Shown: positions 28,546 through 39,052 of the stretch, piece by piece
How positions within the stretch are numbered: position 1 is the stretch's first letter
Layout of the letters: every line of letters begins with the position of its first letter
From: Banduia mediterranea
Lineage (GTDB): Bacteria; Pseudomonadota; Gammaproteobacteria; Nevskiales; Nevskiaceae
Direction: 5' to 3'
Length of the DNA stretch: 64,000 bases
NCBI RefSeq assembly: GCF_031846245.1
Contig: NZ_JAVRIC010000018.1
Coordinates: 22,829 to 86,828, forward strand
Made by a program: the position numbers and the translations under genes
Notes under the pieces: model-generated
Seen by the model: only the letters and a program-made list of their open reading frames with translations
Database searches by the model: none
Told to the model about the DNA's origin: nothing

Positions 28546-31380
28546 ATGAAGGTCCTGACTTATTCGGGGCTCGACCCGAGCCGTGTGCAGAAGTCTTACG
28601 AAAAAGTCCGCGCCGCGATCGAACGCGGCGACCTGCGCAGCGCGCAGGTGAAGAAACTGGCAGTGTCGCCGTATTACCGGGCCAAGCTGGACGCGACCAA
28701 TCGGCTGTTGCTGATGTTTGTGCGCTATGGCGATGAGACGGTGTGCCTGGCACTGGAGGTGATCGCCAATCACGCGTATGAGAAGTCGCGCTTTCTGCGC
28801 GGCGCGGTGGTGGACGAGGCGAAAATCGAGGATGCGGCTGATTCGCAGATCGCGGCGGAGGCGGCGCCGGTCCGCTATCTGCATCCGGGACGCAGTGAGT
28901 TCCACCTGCTGGACAAGGTGATTTCCTTCGACGATACGCAGGAGTCGATCTACCGGCTGCCGCCGCCGCTGGTACTGGTGGGCTCCGCGGGTTCCGGCAA
29001 GACGGCGCTGACCCTGGAGAAGCTGCGCAGTATCGAGGGCAGCCTGCTGTATGTGACGCAGTCGCCGTGGCTGGCGCAGAGTGCGCGGGCGCTTTATTTC
29101 GCCAACGGCTACGAGAACGAGGCCCAGGAGCCCTTGTTCCTGTCCTACCGCGAGTTTCTGGAAACGCTGAAGGTGCCGGAAGGCCGCGAAGTGGGTTTTG
29201 CGGCCTTTCGCGACTGGTTCGCGCGGCATCACCAGCAGTACCGTTTTACCGATGCCCATCAGTGCTTCGAGGAGTTCCGCGGGGTGATCGGCAGCCAGCC
29301 GGAGGGGGTGCTGTCCGCCGAGGCGTATCAGACGCTGGGGCCGCGGCAGTCGATCTTCGCCGCCGAGCAGCGTGCGGCGGTGTATGCGCTGTTCGGCAAG
29401 TATCAGCGCTGGCTGGCGGAGAACGGGCTGTACGACAGCAACCTGGTGGCCGGCCAGTGGCAGGCGCTGGCCACACCTGCGTATGACTTCGTGGTGATCG
29501 ACGAGGTGCAGGATCTGACCAATGTGCAGCTGGCACTGGTGTTGCGCACGCTGCGCCAGCCGGGCCAGTTTCTGCTGTGCGGCGATTCCAACCAGATCGT
29601 CCACCCGAACTTTTTTTCCTGGGCGGCGGTGAAGAGCCTGTTCTGGCGGGACGCGGCCCTGGCGGAACGGCAGTCCTTGCATGTGCTGGGCGTGAACTAC
29701 CGCAATGTCCGCGCGGTGACTCGCGTGGCCAACGATCTGCTGAAGATCAAGCATGCGCGCTTCGGTTCCATCGACCGGGAAAGCAATCATCTGGTGGAGC
29801 CGGTGGCCGGCGAGGAAGGCGAGGTCCGTGTGCTGCCGGACAAGGATGCGGTGAAACGCGATCTGGATGCGCGCACGCGGGCGTCCACGCTGTTCGCGGT
29901 ACTGGTGCTGAGGGACGAGGACAAGTCCGCGGCGCGGGCCTTTTTCCGGACGCCGCTGGTGTTTTCGGTGCACGAGGCCAAGGGGCTGGAGTATCCGAAC
30001 ATCATTTTGTATCGCTTCGTCTCCGGCCAGCGCCAGGCGTATGCGGAAATCTGCGCGAGCGTGGACCGGGCGGACCTTGCACGGGAAACGCTGGAGTACC
30101 GCCGCGCGAAAGACAAGAACGACAAGTCTCTGGAGATCTGGAAGTTCTATGTCAATGCGCTGTATGTGGCGCTGACGCGCGCCGTGGAGCGGGTGTGGAT
30201 GATCGAGAGCGATCTACAGCATCCGTTGCTGGCGCTGCTGGGTATCCGGGAAGACGGGGAGACGGTGGACGTGCAGGCACGGTCTTCCAGCCGCGAGGAC
30301 TGGGAACGGGAGGCGTACCGGCTGGAGCAGCAGGGCAAGCAGGAACAGGCGGAGGCGATCCGGCAGGATGTGCTCAAGGTGCGCGCGGTGCCGTGGCCGG
30401 TGTGGAACGAGGCGGGCATCGAGGCGCTCGCCGAGCGCGCGCTGGACCCGAGCAATGTTTCCAGCAAGCTGCGTCAGCAGGTGCTGGATTTTTCGCTGTG
30501 GCACCGGCAGGAGCGCTATCTGCTGCGCCTGGCGACAGAGTTGCGCTGGAAGCCCGCGGCGCAGTTGGTGGCACGGGCGCCGCAAGGCGATCTGGACCGG
30601 GCCATGGATGCCTTGACCGTTCGCCTGATGGCGCCCTGCGCGAAAAAGAACGTGAAGGACGTTTTGGGTCACTGCGACCAATACGGCGTGGACCACCGCA
30701 CCACGGTGGACGCGACGCCGCTGATGCTGGCGGCCCGCGCCGGCAATGTGGCCCTGGTGGAAGCGCTGCTCGAACGCGGGGCGGATATCGAGCAGCGCGA
30801 TCTGTTCGGTCATACGGCGGCCTTGCATGCGCTGGACCGCGCCGCCACGGACGCGGAGTACGCCGCCGGCCCGTTCGCGGCGATTCATGAACGGGTGGCG
30901 CCGGCGTTCATCGATGTGGAAGCCGACGGCCGGCTGGTGAGGCTGTATGCGCACCAGGGCGAATACTTCCTGCTGCAGCGAATGCTGGCCAGCATCAAGA
31001 CGCTGGCTTCGCAGTTGGTGGCAGGTCCGGAGTTTCCGATCGAACGGCGCCACGCGATCAATGCGGGGTGGCTGATGCGCAACGTGGAGCAGCTGCCGCA
31101 CAGCGTGCTGCGCGCGGAGCGCCGCAAGCGGACCTGGTTCAACGCCGTGCTGGCGCGCGCCGAGGTGAGCAGCAGCTACGTCCCGGCGCGCCGACTCTGG
31201 CGCCGCTTGCGCAACGGCTATTACCTGCCCAACCCGCAGCTGCGGCTGCGCGTGCGCACGGCGGACCGGGACGAGACCTGGCTGCCGGTGTATGAGGTTC
31301 TCAACCTGAGCCGGGTCGTCGCCGGCAATGCCTATGGGCCTGCCGGGAATCGGTATGAGGAGATGCTGGATCATCGGTGA
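28546..31380 (+). CDS. SF1 (UvrD/Rep-like) helicase with toxin-like N-terminus and ankyrin repeat
   Basis: A 944-residue protein. Residues 1-90 resemble a RelE/ParE-type fold (KLDATNRLLLMFVRYGDE, VIANHAYEKSRFLRG). Superfamily 1 helicase motifs follow: Walker A GSAGSGKTAL (about 146-156), Walker B DEVQD (319-323), GDSNQIV, NYRN, AKGLEYP (478-484) and YVALTRA (540-546). Residues about 718-766 contain an ankyrin-like repeat (DATPLMLAARAGN, LLERGADIEQRD), and a basic C-terminal domain ends the protein. Start at 28546 follows a GAGGG. It should be an ATP-driven nucleic acid motor; the partners recognised by the ends are unknown. Its place beside a tRNA island scar suggests a defence role, which is inference. 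Confidence 0.8.
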   Translation: MKVLTYSGLDPSRVQKSYEKVRAAIERGDLRSAQVKKLAVSPYYRAKLDATNRLLLMFVRYGDETVCLALEVIANHAYEKSRFLRGAVVDEAKIEDAADSQIAAEAAPVRYLHPGRSEFHLLDKVISFDDTQESIYRLPPPLVLVGSAGSGKTALTLEKLRSIEGSLLYVTQSPWLAQSARALYFANGYENEAQEPLFLSYREFLETLKVPEGREVGFAAFRDWFARHHQQYRFTDAHQCFEEFRGVIGSQPEGVLSAEAYQTLGPRQSIFAAEQRAAVYALFGKYQRWLAENGLYDSNLVAGQWQALATPAYDFVVIDEVQDLTNVQLALVLRTLRQPGQFLLCGDSNQIVHPNFFSWAAVKSLFWRDAALAERQSLHVLGVNYRNVRAVTRVANDLLKIKHARFGSIDRESNHLVEPVAGEEGEVRVLPDKDAVKRDLDARTRASTLFAVLVLRDEDKSAARAFFRTPLVFSVHEAKGLEYPNIILYRFVSGQRQAYAEICASVDRADLARETLEYRRAKDKNDKSLEIWKFYVNALYVALTRAVERVWMIESDLQHPLLALLGIREDGETVDVQARSSSREDWEREAYRLEQQGKQEQAEAIRQDVLKVRAVPWPVWNEAGIEALAERALDPSNVSSKLRQQVLDFSLWHRQERYLLRLATELRWKPAAQLVARAPQGDLDRAMDALTVRLMAPCAKKNVKDVLGHCDQYGVDHRTTVDATPLMLAARAGNVALVEALLERGADIEQRDLFGHTAALHALDRAATDAEYAAGPFAAIHERVAPAFIDVEADGRLVRLYAHQGEYFLLQRMLASIKTLASQLVAGPEFPIERRHAINAGWLMRNVEQLPHSVLRAERRKRTWFNAVLARAEVSSSYVPARRLWRRLRNGYYLPNPQLRLRVRTADRDETWLPVYEVLNLSRVVAGNAYGPAGNRYEEMLDHR

Positions 31381-31481
31381 GCCGGCCGGGAGCGTGGTTC
31401 ATGGCGCTTCCGCGCACGGCAGGTTTCAGACCAGATGGCCGCATGATTGAATACTCGGACAGCCAAGCCATGAAACCGCGC

Positions 31482-31510
31482 TTGACAGGGGGCTTCCGTT
31501 AGCCTAATTT
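31482..31510 (+). promoter_or_regulatory. promoter of tRNA-Val
   Basis: TTGACA (31482-31487) and TAATTT (31505-31510) with a 17-bp spacer lie 12 bp upstream of the tRNA 5' end. This is a near-consensus sigma-70 promoter followed by a GC-rich discriminator, as usual for stable RNA genes. Confidence 0.85.
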
Positions 31511-31521
31511 CCGCGCCCTTC

Positions 31522-31596
31522 GGGCGGTTAGCTCAGCGGTAGAGCACTGCCTTCACACGGCAGGGGTCACTGGTTCAATCCCAGTACCGCCCACCA
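31522..31596 (+). tRNA. tRNA-Val (anticodon CAC)
   Basis: A 75-nt cloverleaf with encoded CCA. The acceptor stem GGGCGGT pairs with ACCGCCC, the anticodon stem CTGCC/GGCAG holds the loop TTCACAC with anticodon CAC at 31554-31556, and the T-arm contains GGTTCAATCCC. It reads GTG codons, frequent in this GC-rich genome. Its 3' end served as an integration site, as shown by the integrase stub beginning 112 bp downstream. Confidence 0.96.
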
Positions 31597-31603
31597 AGAC
31601 AAT

Positions 31604-31643
31604 CCGTTGTTTTTAAAGTAAAAATTTAAAAGCAACGGTTTTT
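31604..31643 (+). terminator. Rho-independent terminator after tRNA-Val
   Basis: The stem CCGTTGTTTTTAAA (31604-31617) pairs with TTTAAAAGCAACGG (31625-31638) with one G:T pair. A 7-nt loop separates them and a run of five T follows. Confidence 0.85.
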
Positions 31644-31707
31644 GTCCTCCCCCCGAATCCCGAGCTTGCCACACATTTGCCACAACGCGTGGCAACTGGG
31701 GGCAGGA

Positions 31708-31925
31708 ATGGCGACGTTTCGCAAACCGGGATCAAGCTGGGAGGCGCAGGTCCGCCGACGCGGATTGCCAGAGGTCACGAAGTCATTTGCCCGCAAAGCG
31801 GACGCCGAGGCCTGGGCTTCTGGCGTCGAACCAGAAATCGCTCGCGGCGTCTTCCAGGACCGCAGCTTGGCGGCACGGTTCACGCTCGACGAACTGCTGG
31901 CTCGCGACACAGATGAAGTCAGCCG
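31708..31925 (+). pseudogene. phage-type (tyrosine) integrase, N-terminal stub
   Basis: About 72 residues starting MATFRKPGSSWEAQVRRRG, with the KSFARKADAEAWA and ARGVFQDRS segments of the N-terminal Arm-binding domain found in tRNA-targeting integrases of genomic islands. After DEVS the resemblance stops and the frame runs into the antisense of purF, so the catalytic domain is lost. A GGGGGCAGGA precedes the ATG. The orientation and the distance from the tRNA 3' end are those of a functional island integrase. Confidence 0.8.
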
Positions 31926-31929
31926 GGCT

Positions 31930-33450
31930 TCAACCGGTGGCGGCGTTGTGCAGTTCGATCACGCTCTGGCCGGCACTGCGACGTGCTTCCTTGGCGGCGT
32001 CGGAGCGGAACAGTTCGAGCTGGCTGAGGTAATCCGGGCCGATGTCCTGGGTTACGTACTGGCCGTCGAACACCGAGCAGTCGAAACGGGCGATATCGGG
32101 ATTGCCCTCCTGCACCGCGTCGATCAGGTCCTGCAGATCCTGGTAGATCACGCGGTCGGCGCCGAGCAGGCGTTCGAGCTCGCCGTGGTCGCGCCCGTGC
32201 GCGATCAGTTCGGTGGAGGTCGGCATGTCGATGCCGTAGACGTTGGGGAAGCGCACCGGCGGCGCGGCGGAGGCGAAGTAGACCTTCCTGGCGCCGGCTT
32301 CGCGTGCCATTTGGATGATTTCCTGCGAGGTGGTGCCGCGCACGATGGAATCGTCCACCAGCAGTACGTTCTTGCCCTTGAACTCGATGTCCACGGGGTT
32401 GAGTTTCTGGCGCACGCTTTTCTTGCGCTGCGCCTGCCCCGGCATGATGAAGGTGCGGCCGATGTAGCGGTTCTTGATGAAGCCTTCCCGGTAGGTCACC
32501 CCCAGCCTGACGGCCAGCTCGGCTCCGGCGACGCGCGAGGTGTCCGGGATCGGGATCACCACGTCGATGTCGTGGTCCGGCCAGTCCCGCAGGATTTTGT
32601 CGGCGAGCTTTTCGCCCATGCGCAGGCGCGCCTTGTAGACGTAGATGTCGTCGATCACCGAGTCCGGTCGCGCGAGGTAGACGTGCTCGAAGATGCACGG
32701 CGCGTGTTCTGGATTGGCTGCGCACTGGCGGACATGGATCTGCCCGTCCAGGGTGATGTAGACCGCCTCGCCGGGCTTGATGTCGCTGACCAGATCGAAG
32801 CCGAGCACGTCGAGCGCCACCGATTCGGAGGCGATCATGTAGTCCCAACCGGCCTCGCTCTTGCGACGGCCGTAGACCACCGGACGGATGCCGTTGGGGT
32901 CGCGAAAGCCGACGATGCCGTAGCCGGTGATCATCGCCACGCAGGCGTAGGCGCCACGCGCGCGGCGGTGCAGGCCCGCAACGGCCTCGAACACGTCGGT
33001 GGGCACCAGCCGCGTGCCGGCCAGTTCCCCGAGTTCGTGGGCGAAGATGTTGAGCAGGACTTCCGAATCCGAATCGGTGTTGATGTGGCGGCGGTCCTCG
33101 GCGTAGAGGTCGGCCTTGAGCGCCTCGGTATTGGTGAGGTTGCCGTTGTGCGCCAGCGAAATGCCGAACGGCGTGTTGGTGTACAGGGGCTGCGCTTCGG
33201 CGGAGGTGGAGACGCCGGCCGTGGGATAGCGCACATGGCCGATGCCGCAATTGCCGCGCAGGCGCGCCATGTGTTCGTCGGTATAGAACACGTCTCGCAC
33301 CAGGCCCATGGCCTTGCGCAGGAACAGCCTGGAGCCGTCCATGGTGATGATGCCGGCGGCGTCCTGTCCGCGGTGCTGCAATACGGTCAGGGCGTCAAAC
33401 AGATCCTGGTTGACGGGCGAGTGGGAAACGATACCGGCGATGCCGCACAT
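31930..33450 (-). CDS. purF: amidophosphoribosyltransferase
   Basis: A 506-residue first enzyme of purine synthesis (PRPP plus glutamine to phosphoribosylamine). The nucleophile Cys2 follows the Met (MCGIAG), the glutaminase domain spans about 1-230, and the PRPP loop is [14 protein letters not shown] (about 361-374). It is 3 bp from cvpA, the classical pairing. Its 3' end abuts the integrase stub. Confidence 0.96.
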   Translation of the reverse strand: MCGIAGIVSHSPVNQDLFDALTVLQHRGQDAAGIITMDGSRLFLRKAMGLVRDVFYTDEHMARLRGNCGIGHVRYPTAGVSTSAEAQPLYTNTPFGISLAHNGNLTNTEALKADLYAEDRRHINTDSDSEVLLNIFAHELGELAGTRLVPTDVFEAVAGLHRRARGAYACVAMITGYGIVGFRDPNGIRPVVYGRRKSEAGWDYMIASESVALDVLGFDLVSDIKPGEAVYITLDGQIHVRQCAANPEHAPCIFEHVYLARPDSVIDDIYVYKARLRMGEKLADKILRDWPDHDIDVVIPIPDTSRVAGAELAVRLGVTYREGFIKNRYIGRTFIMPGQAQRKKSVRQKLNPVDIEFKGKNVLLVDDSIVRGTTSQEIIQMAREAGARKVYFASAAPPVRFPNVYGIDMPTSTELIAHGRDHGELERLLGADRVIYQDLQDLIDAVQEGNPDIARFDCSVFDGQYVTQDIGPDYLSQLELFRSDAAKEARRSAGQSVIELHNAATG

Positions 33451-33453
33451 GGC

Positions 33454-33972
33454 TTAACTCACTTTTGCAGTTTGAGCCTGGGGAACTGCGCGCAACTGGT
33501 CCATCCAGCTTTGCGGAATCTGTTCGCGCGCCCATTCGGCGAGCGGTTCGACCTGGGGGATCAGCATGGACTGACTCCACCACGGGTCCTCGCGCAGCGC
33601 CGTGGCGCCCGCGAGCATGACCAGGCCGACCACCACCACCAGGCCACGCAGCAGCCCGAAGCCGGCGCCGAGCGCGCGGTCGGGTCCCGAGAAAGGGGTT
33701 TCACGAATGAATTTGGAGATCACGTGGGTGATCAGGGCACCGATCAACAGAACGCCGAGGAACAGGCTGGCGTACGACACGATCACGCGTACCGACGGCG
33801 TCTCGATGTATTGGGTCAGCCAATGGGCCAAGTCGCCCGCGAAAGCGAATGCGATCCAGAAGGCCAGAATCCAGGTGGTCAGATTGAACGCCTCGCGGGT
33901 GAACCCGCGGAAAATGCCAACGAGAGCCGAAACGGCCAGGATGGCGAGGATCACGAAATCAACCCAGTTCAT
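33454..33972 (-). CDS. cvpA: CvpA family membrane protein
   Basis: A 172-residue inner-membrane protein with four predicted TM helices, starting MNWVDFVILAILAVSALVG and carrying the FRGFTREAFNLTTW region typical of CvpA. The family is linked to colicin V production and, more generally, to envelope stress tolerance. It precedes purF, as in many proteobacteria. Confidence 0.92.
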   Translation of the reverse strand: MNWVDFVILAILAVSALVGIFRGFTREAFNLTTWILAFWIAFAFAGDLAHWLTQYIETPSVRVIVSYASLFLGVLLIGALITHVISKFIRETPFSGPDRALGAGFGLLRGLVVVVGLVMLAGATALREDPWWSQSMLIPQVEPLAEWAREQIPQSWMDQLRAVPQAQTAKVS

Positions 33973-34126
33973 GGCCTTCCTGAGAGCCGGTGCCGACGCG
34001 GCGCGATTGTAACAGCTTCGTCATGAGAGTCCCGGCGAATTCGCCTGTTCGTTCACTATTGATACACCCGACAACCCTAGCAGCCGCTATCCGATCTGGG
34101 CAGCTTGTCGATGAGTGCAAATCGTC

Positions 34127-34831
34127 TCATTCGCCAGAGACGATGGCGGTCTGTCCGTAGCCCGAACCGGCCAGGGCTCGTTGAGCCGCCGCCGCCTCGT
34201 CGCGTGTGCCGTAGGCACCGACGCGCACGCGGAAGATCGGTCTGCCGGCCGATTCGCTCTGCTGAATCATGCCGCGATAGCCCAGAGACTCCAGTGCGTT
34301 CAACAAGGCATGTGCACGCTCCCACTCCGACAGCGCCACGACCTGCACCCAGTAGCTGCCGCCGGCGACCGGGGTCGGTGTCTGCGGCGCCGGCGGCTTT
34401 TCGACCGGCACCGGTTCGGGCTTGGGCTCGGGCTTTGCGGCCGGCGGCGGCACTTCCTTCGGTTTCGGCTTGGACTTGACGGGTTCCTCGATCGGTTCTG
34501 GCTCCGGTTCGGCCTCAGGCGGCTGGGATCTCGGGTTCGGGGCCATCGGCGGATTCGCGCGTGTCGGCCGGAACTCCTCGGTCGGCGGCGCCGCCGTCGA
34601 CTTGTCTTCGATCACCTTGGCTGCTTGCGGCGTATCCACCGCGGCGATTTCGGATTCGGGGCGGGGCGGCTCGGCCCGCGTCTGCGGCGTGTGCAGATCG
34701 ATGGTGACGCCCTGCGCCTGCTGTTCCTGGTCGTCGATCTCGCCCGGCGCCGGCAGCAACAAGGAGAGCACGAAAATCAGGCCGAACACCACGGCCGCGC
34801 CGAGCAGGCGTTGAACCAGGCGCTCATCCAT
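34127..34831 (-). CDS. SPOR-domain protein (DedD-like)
   Basis: A 234-residue bitopic protein. A TM helix at about residues 10-27, a long Pro/Glu/Lys-rich periplasmic linker (about 70-150) and a C-terminal SPOR domain (YWVQVVALSEWERAHAL to the end) that binds denuded peptidoglycan at the septum. The place between folC and cvpA and the layout match DedD. It overlaps folC by 8 bp. Confidence 0.88.
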   Translation of the reverse strand: MDERLVQRLLGAAVVFGLIFVLSLLLPAPGEIDDQEQQAQGVTIDLHTPQTRAEPPRPESEIAAVDTPQAAKVIEDKSTAAPPTEEFRPTRANPPMAPNPRSQPPEAEPEPEPIEEPVKSKPKPKEVPPPAAKPEPKPEPVPVEKPPAPQTPTPVAGGSYWVQVVALSEWERAHALLNALESLGYRGMIQQSESAGRPIFRVRVGAYGTRDEAAAAQRALAGSGYGQTAIVSGE

Positions 34832-36143
34832 CGAGCTGTTCCAGCGCCGCCGCGACGGTGAGGAAGGAGCCGGTGACCAGCACCCGATCCCCAGTTCCCG
34901 CGGCGGCCAGCGCGGCGGCCAGGCCCTGCCTCACCGAGTCGTGCCGGGAACAGCCGCCGCGAAACCGCGCGCCCGCTTCCAGTCGTGCCGACAACGTCTG
35001 CGCATCCAGTCCTCGCGGCGGCGGCAGACCGACGCAGCAGACCTGGTCGACTTCGGGCGCCAGCGCCGCAGCCACCGCTTCCACAGGCTTGTCGTCGAGC
35101 ATGCCGATCACCATCAGCGTGCGTCCGGAGCTGCGCGTACGCCTAAGGTTGGCCGCCAGCTCCTGGGCCGCCTCAAGGTTGTGCGCCACGTCCAACACGC
35201 AGTTTCCGATCGGCTGAAAGCGAGCTTGCAGACGCATCGCCGGCACCGCCCGTGCAATCGCTGCGGCCCGTACCGGTCGCTGTTCGCGCAGCGCGTAGAC
35301 GGCCGCCAGCGCGGCGGCGGTGTTGCGGCGCTGCGCGGCCCCGCCCATTCCGGATGGCGGCAGCGTCCACACCGTCCGCCCCTGAACCTCGAAGCTCCAC
35401 ATGGCGTCCACGGCGCGCACGTCGAAATCCCGGCCGATCAGCCAGGGGCTTGCGCCGACGGCGGTCGCGGCGTCGAGCAGGCCCTGCGGCGGTTCCGGGT
35501 CGGCAATGATCGCCGGACGGCTGCGACGGAAGATGCCGGCTTTCTCGCGACCGATGCTGTCGCGGTCGTGACCGAGCCAATCGAGATGATCGAGGCCGAT
35601 GTTGGTGACAATGCTGCAATCCGCGTCGACGATGTTGACGGCGTCCAGGCGGCCACCGAGCCCCACTTCGAGGATCTGGATGTCGACTGCACGTCGTCGA
35701 AAATGCTCAAGCGCCGCCAGCGTTCCGTATTCGAAGTAGGTCAGCGAGATGAGTCCGCGCACCGCCTCGATCGCATGAAACACCTGGCAGATCTCGGCGT
35801 CGCTGGCGTCCTGGGCGTCAACCGCGATGCGTTCGTTGTAGCGTCGCAGATGCGGCGAGGTGAACAGGCCCACCGAATAGCCCTGCGCGCGCAGAATGCC
35901 GGCCAGCAGGGTCGAGGTGGAGCCCTTGCCGTTGGTGCCGCCGACAGTGATCGTCGTGGCTGGGTCCGCCAGCACTCCAAGCGCCTGCGCCACGTCGCGC
36001 ACGCGATCCAGCCCCAGATCGATCGACCGCGAATGCAGGCTCTCCTGCCAGCGCAACCATCGATCCAGCGACCAGGATGCCTGCGGTCGCGCGCTTCGGG
36101 TCGATTCCGCCGGCATCATCGGTTCGGCCATGGCGGCGTTCAC
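34824..36143 (-). CDS. folC: dihydrofolate/folylpolyglutamate synthase
   Basis: A 439-residue Mur-ligase-like enzyme adding glutamate to dihydropteroate and folates. The P-loop TVGGTNGKGSTSTLL lies at about residues 62-76, with FTSPHLRRYNERI and the GLGGRLDAVN motif in the ATPase core and a C-terminal Rossmann-like domain. The N-terminus may begin at one of several Met residues (1, 5, 9 or 10). Confidence 0.93.
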   Translation of the reverse strand: MNAAMAEPMMPAESTRSARPQASWSLDRWLRWQESLHSRSIDLGLDRVRDVAQALGVLADPATTITVGGTNGKGSTSTLLAGILRAQGYSVGLFTSPHLRRYNERIAVDAQDASDAEICQVFHAIEAVRGLISLTYFEYGTLAALEHFRRRAVDIQILEVGLGGRLDAVNIVDADCSIVTNIGLDHLDWLGHDRDSIGREKAGIFRRSRPAIIADPEPPQGLLDAATAVGASPWLIGRDFDVRAVDAMWSFEVQGRTVWTLPPSGMGGAAQRRNTAAALAAVYALREQRPVRAAAIARAVPAMRLQARFQPIGNCVLDVAHNLEAAQELAANLRRTRSSGRTLMVIGMLDDKPVEAVAAALAPEVDQVCCVGLPPPRGLDAQTLSARLEAGARFRGGCSRHDSVRQGLAAALAAAGTGDRVLVTGSFLTVAAALEQLDG

Positions 36144-36168
36144 GAACCCGCAACGCGGAACCGAACCA

Positions 36169-37047
<879 letters not shown>

Positions 37048-37099
37048 CCGCGATGGATTCCCGTCGAGTGTGCAGGCGCCGTGCATCGGCACGACAGAC

Positions 37100-37909
37100 T
37101 CATGTTAGCTGATCCAGTGCCGCGCGTAGACCGGCGAGCTTGTCGTGCAGGATCGCCGGCAGGGTGTCGGGCCGGTCCGCGCCGGCCGCGATCTCGGCGA
37201 CCAGCGCAGAGCCCACGATCACGCCATCGGCGACCGCAGCCACGGCCGCCGCGGTGGCGGCGTCACGCACCCCGAAACCGACGGCGATCGGCAGGTCCGC
37301 CCAGGCGCGGATTTGCGCGACACGCTGGCCCACCGCCACGGTGTCGAGCTGCGCCGCACCGGTCACGCCCTTGAGCGATACGTAATAGAGATAGCCGGAG
37401 GCGAATTCGGCGGCGGCGCGCACGCGCGCCTCCGGGCTGGTCGGCGCCAGCAGGAAGATCGCGTCCAGTCCGGCGGCGCGCAGCGCCGGCACGAACTCCG
37501 CGGCCTCCTCCACCGCCAGATCGACGATCAGCACACCGTCGACGCCGGCCTCGCTGGCGCGCTTGGCGAAGGCTTCGACGCCGCGTGCGTGGATCGGGTT
37601 GAGGTAGCCCATCAGCACCACCGGGGTGTCGCGATCGGTCTTGCGGAACTCGGCCACCATGTCGATCACCTGCCACAGGCTGGTGCCGTGTGCCAAGGCC
37701 CGCTCGCAGGCCAGCTGGATCACCGGACCATCGGCCATCGGGTCGGAGAACGGCACGCCCAGTTCAAGGATGTCCGCACCGCCGGACACCAGCGCGTGCA
37801 TCAGCTCCACGGTATGTCGGGGATGCGGGTCACCGGCGGTGATGTACGGGATCAGGGCGCGGCGATTTTGCTGCTTGAGGCCTTGCAGCACGGACTGGAT
37901 TCGGGACAT
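37100..37909 (-). CDS. trpA: tryptophan synthase alpha subunit
   Basis: A 269-residue TIM-barrel enzyme cleaving indole-3-glycerol phosphate. The family signature [15 protein letters not shown] holds the catalytic Glu, and the loop Asp is in [12 protein letters not shown]. Its usual partner trpB is not upstream; instead the T3SS gene sctP ends 73 bp away on the same strand. Expression may therefore depend on readthrough from the T3SS operon or on a local promoter that I could not identify. Confidence 0.95.
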   Translation of the reverse strand: MSRIQSVLQGLKQQNRRALIPYITAGDPHPRHTVELMHALVSGGADILELGVPFSDPMADGPVIQLACERALAHGTSLWQVIDMVAEFRKTDRDTPVVLMGYLNPIHARGVEAFAKRASEAGVDGVLIVDLAVEEAAEFVPALRAAGLDAIFLLAPTSPEARVRAAAEFASGYLYYVSLKGVTGAAQLDTVAVGQRVAQIRAWADLPIAVGFGVRDAATAAAVAAVADGVIVGSALVAEIAAGADRPDTLPAILHDKLAGLRAALDQLT

Positions 37910-37982
37910 GGGCTTCGTTGGGCGCTCGCTTGATGCGGCCGGCAGGGTGCCGGCGCGATTCTGGAGGCTCGCGGGGCGAAGC

Positions 37983-38576
37983 TCAAGCGTCGCGGGAGCC
38001 GACTTTCACTTCCAGTGCGCCCAGGCGCATCGCTTCGAATCGCTCTACCAGGGCCGGCGCGGCCTCCCGGATCATCGCCGCGGTTTCGGCGTCCGCCGAT
38101 GCGGTGTTCAGCGACCAGCCCTGTTCGGTGCGCGACAGCATCAGGTCGGTGGCCGGCAGGGTGTCGTCGGACATGCGCAGCATCAGCTGGCCGCGCTCGC
38201 CCTGCACGCTGGCGCTTGAGAGGTCGACCAGCATCTGCCGCACATGGCGCTCGATCATGTCGGCCAGCGTTGCCGTGGCCACCGCCGGGGGCGTCTGCTG
38301 CGACGGCGGCTCGAATGCCAGGCGCTGCAGGTTCAGCGCGTTCGGATCGGCCAGGCTGTTCGCATCGAAACGACTCTCCCGCGTGTCCAGTGGCTCCGGA
38401 CCGTCCGCCAAGGCCATGCGCGTGGAGGCTTCGTGACTGTCGGCTCGCGCCAGGATCTGCGCGAACTGCTGGATCGATTCGGCGTCTGCCTGGGGGCGCT
38501 GGGCGCGCGGCGATCGCGCCTCGCGCGCCTCGTGTCCACCGGGGTCGGGCTTGATGTGGCTCTCGGTTCGCATCAT
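37983..38576 (-). CDS. sctP: T3SS needle-length regulator SctP
   Basis: A 197-residue protein. The N-terminal half is polar and low-complexity. The C-terminal half (from about [18 protein letters not shown]) resembles the substrate-switch domain of YscP/HrpP/FliK proteins, with the [20 protein letters not shown] strands. It acts as a molecular ruler and export-specificity switch through SctU. It overlaps sctO by 4 bp (ATGA) and is the last gene of the operon. An alternative Met is one codon later. Confidence 0.75.
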   Translation of the reverse strand: MMRTESHIKPDPGGHEAREARSPRAQRPQADAESIQQFAQILARADSHEASTRMALADGPEPLDTRESRFDANSLADPNALNLQRLAFEPPSQQTPPAVATATLADMIERHVRQMLVDLSSASVQGERGQLMLRMSDDTLPATDLMLSRTEQGWSLNTASADAETAAMIREAAPALVERFEAMRLGALEVKVGSRDA

Positions 38577-39052
38577 GCGTGCTCCTGTCGTTGCCGATGA
38601 GTGAGCAGTTCCTCGGACTCGCGTTCCTCCGCGCGCCAGTCGGCGCGACGGGCCTCGGCCTGCCGGCTGGCGCGGTGACGTTCCAGGGCTTCGACCTTGT
38701 CGTGGGCGCGGCGATACCGAACCAACGCCGCCTGAGTGCGCGCCTTGGCCTCGGCGACCACGGACTCGGCCTGATCCAGCGCTTGCCCGCATTCCAGCTC
38801 GCGCGCGGCCAGGGCCTGAAGTTCGAGCACACGCTGCTGCAGCCGCCAGGCGCTGCCGCCGCCGTGAACGAAGCCCCTGGCGCGTTCGCAGTGATGCAGC
38901 GCCCGCGCCGCCTGTCGTCTTCTTTCGGCGGCAACACGTTCCGCCACGGCCAGTTGCAGCTTGTCGCGTTCGGCGCGCAGGGCGGTCATCGCCAGCGTGG
39001 CGCGCAGCTTTCGCGCCGAAATCAGTCCGTCCAAGCGCGCGTCGCGTTTCAT
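38573..39052 (-). CDS. sctO: T3SS stalk protein SctO
   Basis: A 159-residue, nearly fully helical, Arg/Ala/Glu-rich coiled-coil protein of the FliJ/YscO family that inserts into the SctN ATPase ring and contacts SctV. Identification relies on position between sctN and sctP, size and coiled-coil composition; sequence conservation in this family is low. Overlaps on both sides imply coupling. Confidence 0.8.
   Translation of the reverse strand: MKRDARLDGLISARKLRATLAMTALRAERDKLQLAVAERVAAERRRQAARALHHCERARGFVHGGGSAWRLQQRVLELQALAARELECGQALDQAESVVAEAKARTQAALVRYRRAHDKVEALERHRASRQAEARRADWRAEERESEELLTHRQRQEHA

Noticed and set aside
31642..34026. A 794-codon open frame on the plus strand
   Set aside because: It begins with the integrase stub but then runs antisense through purF and cvpA; its composition is that of a GC-rich shadow frame.
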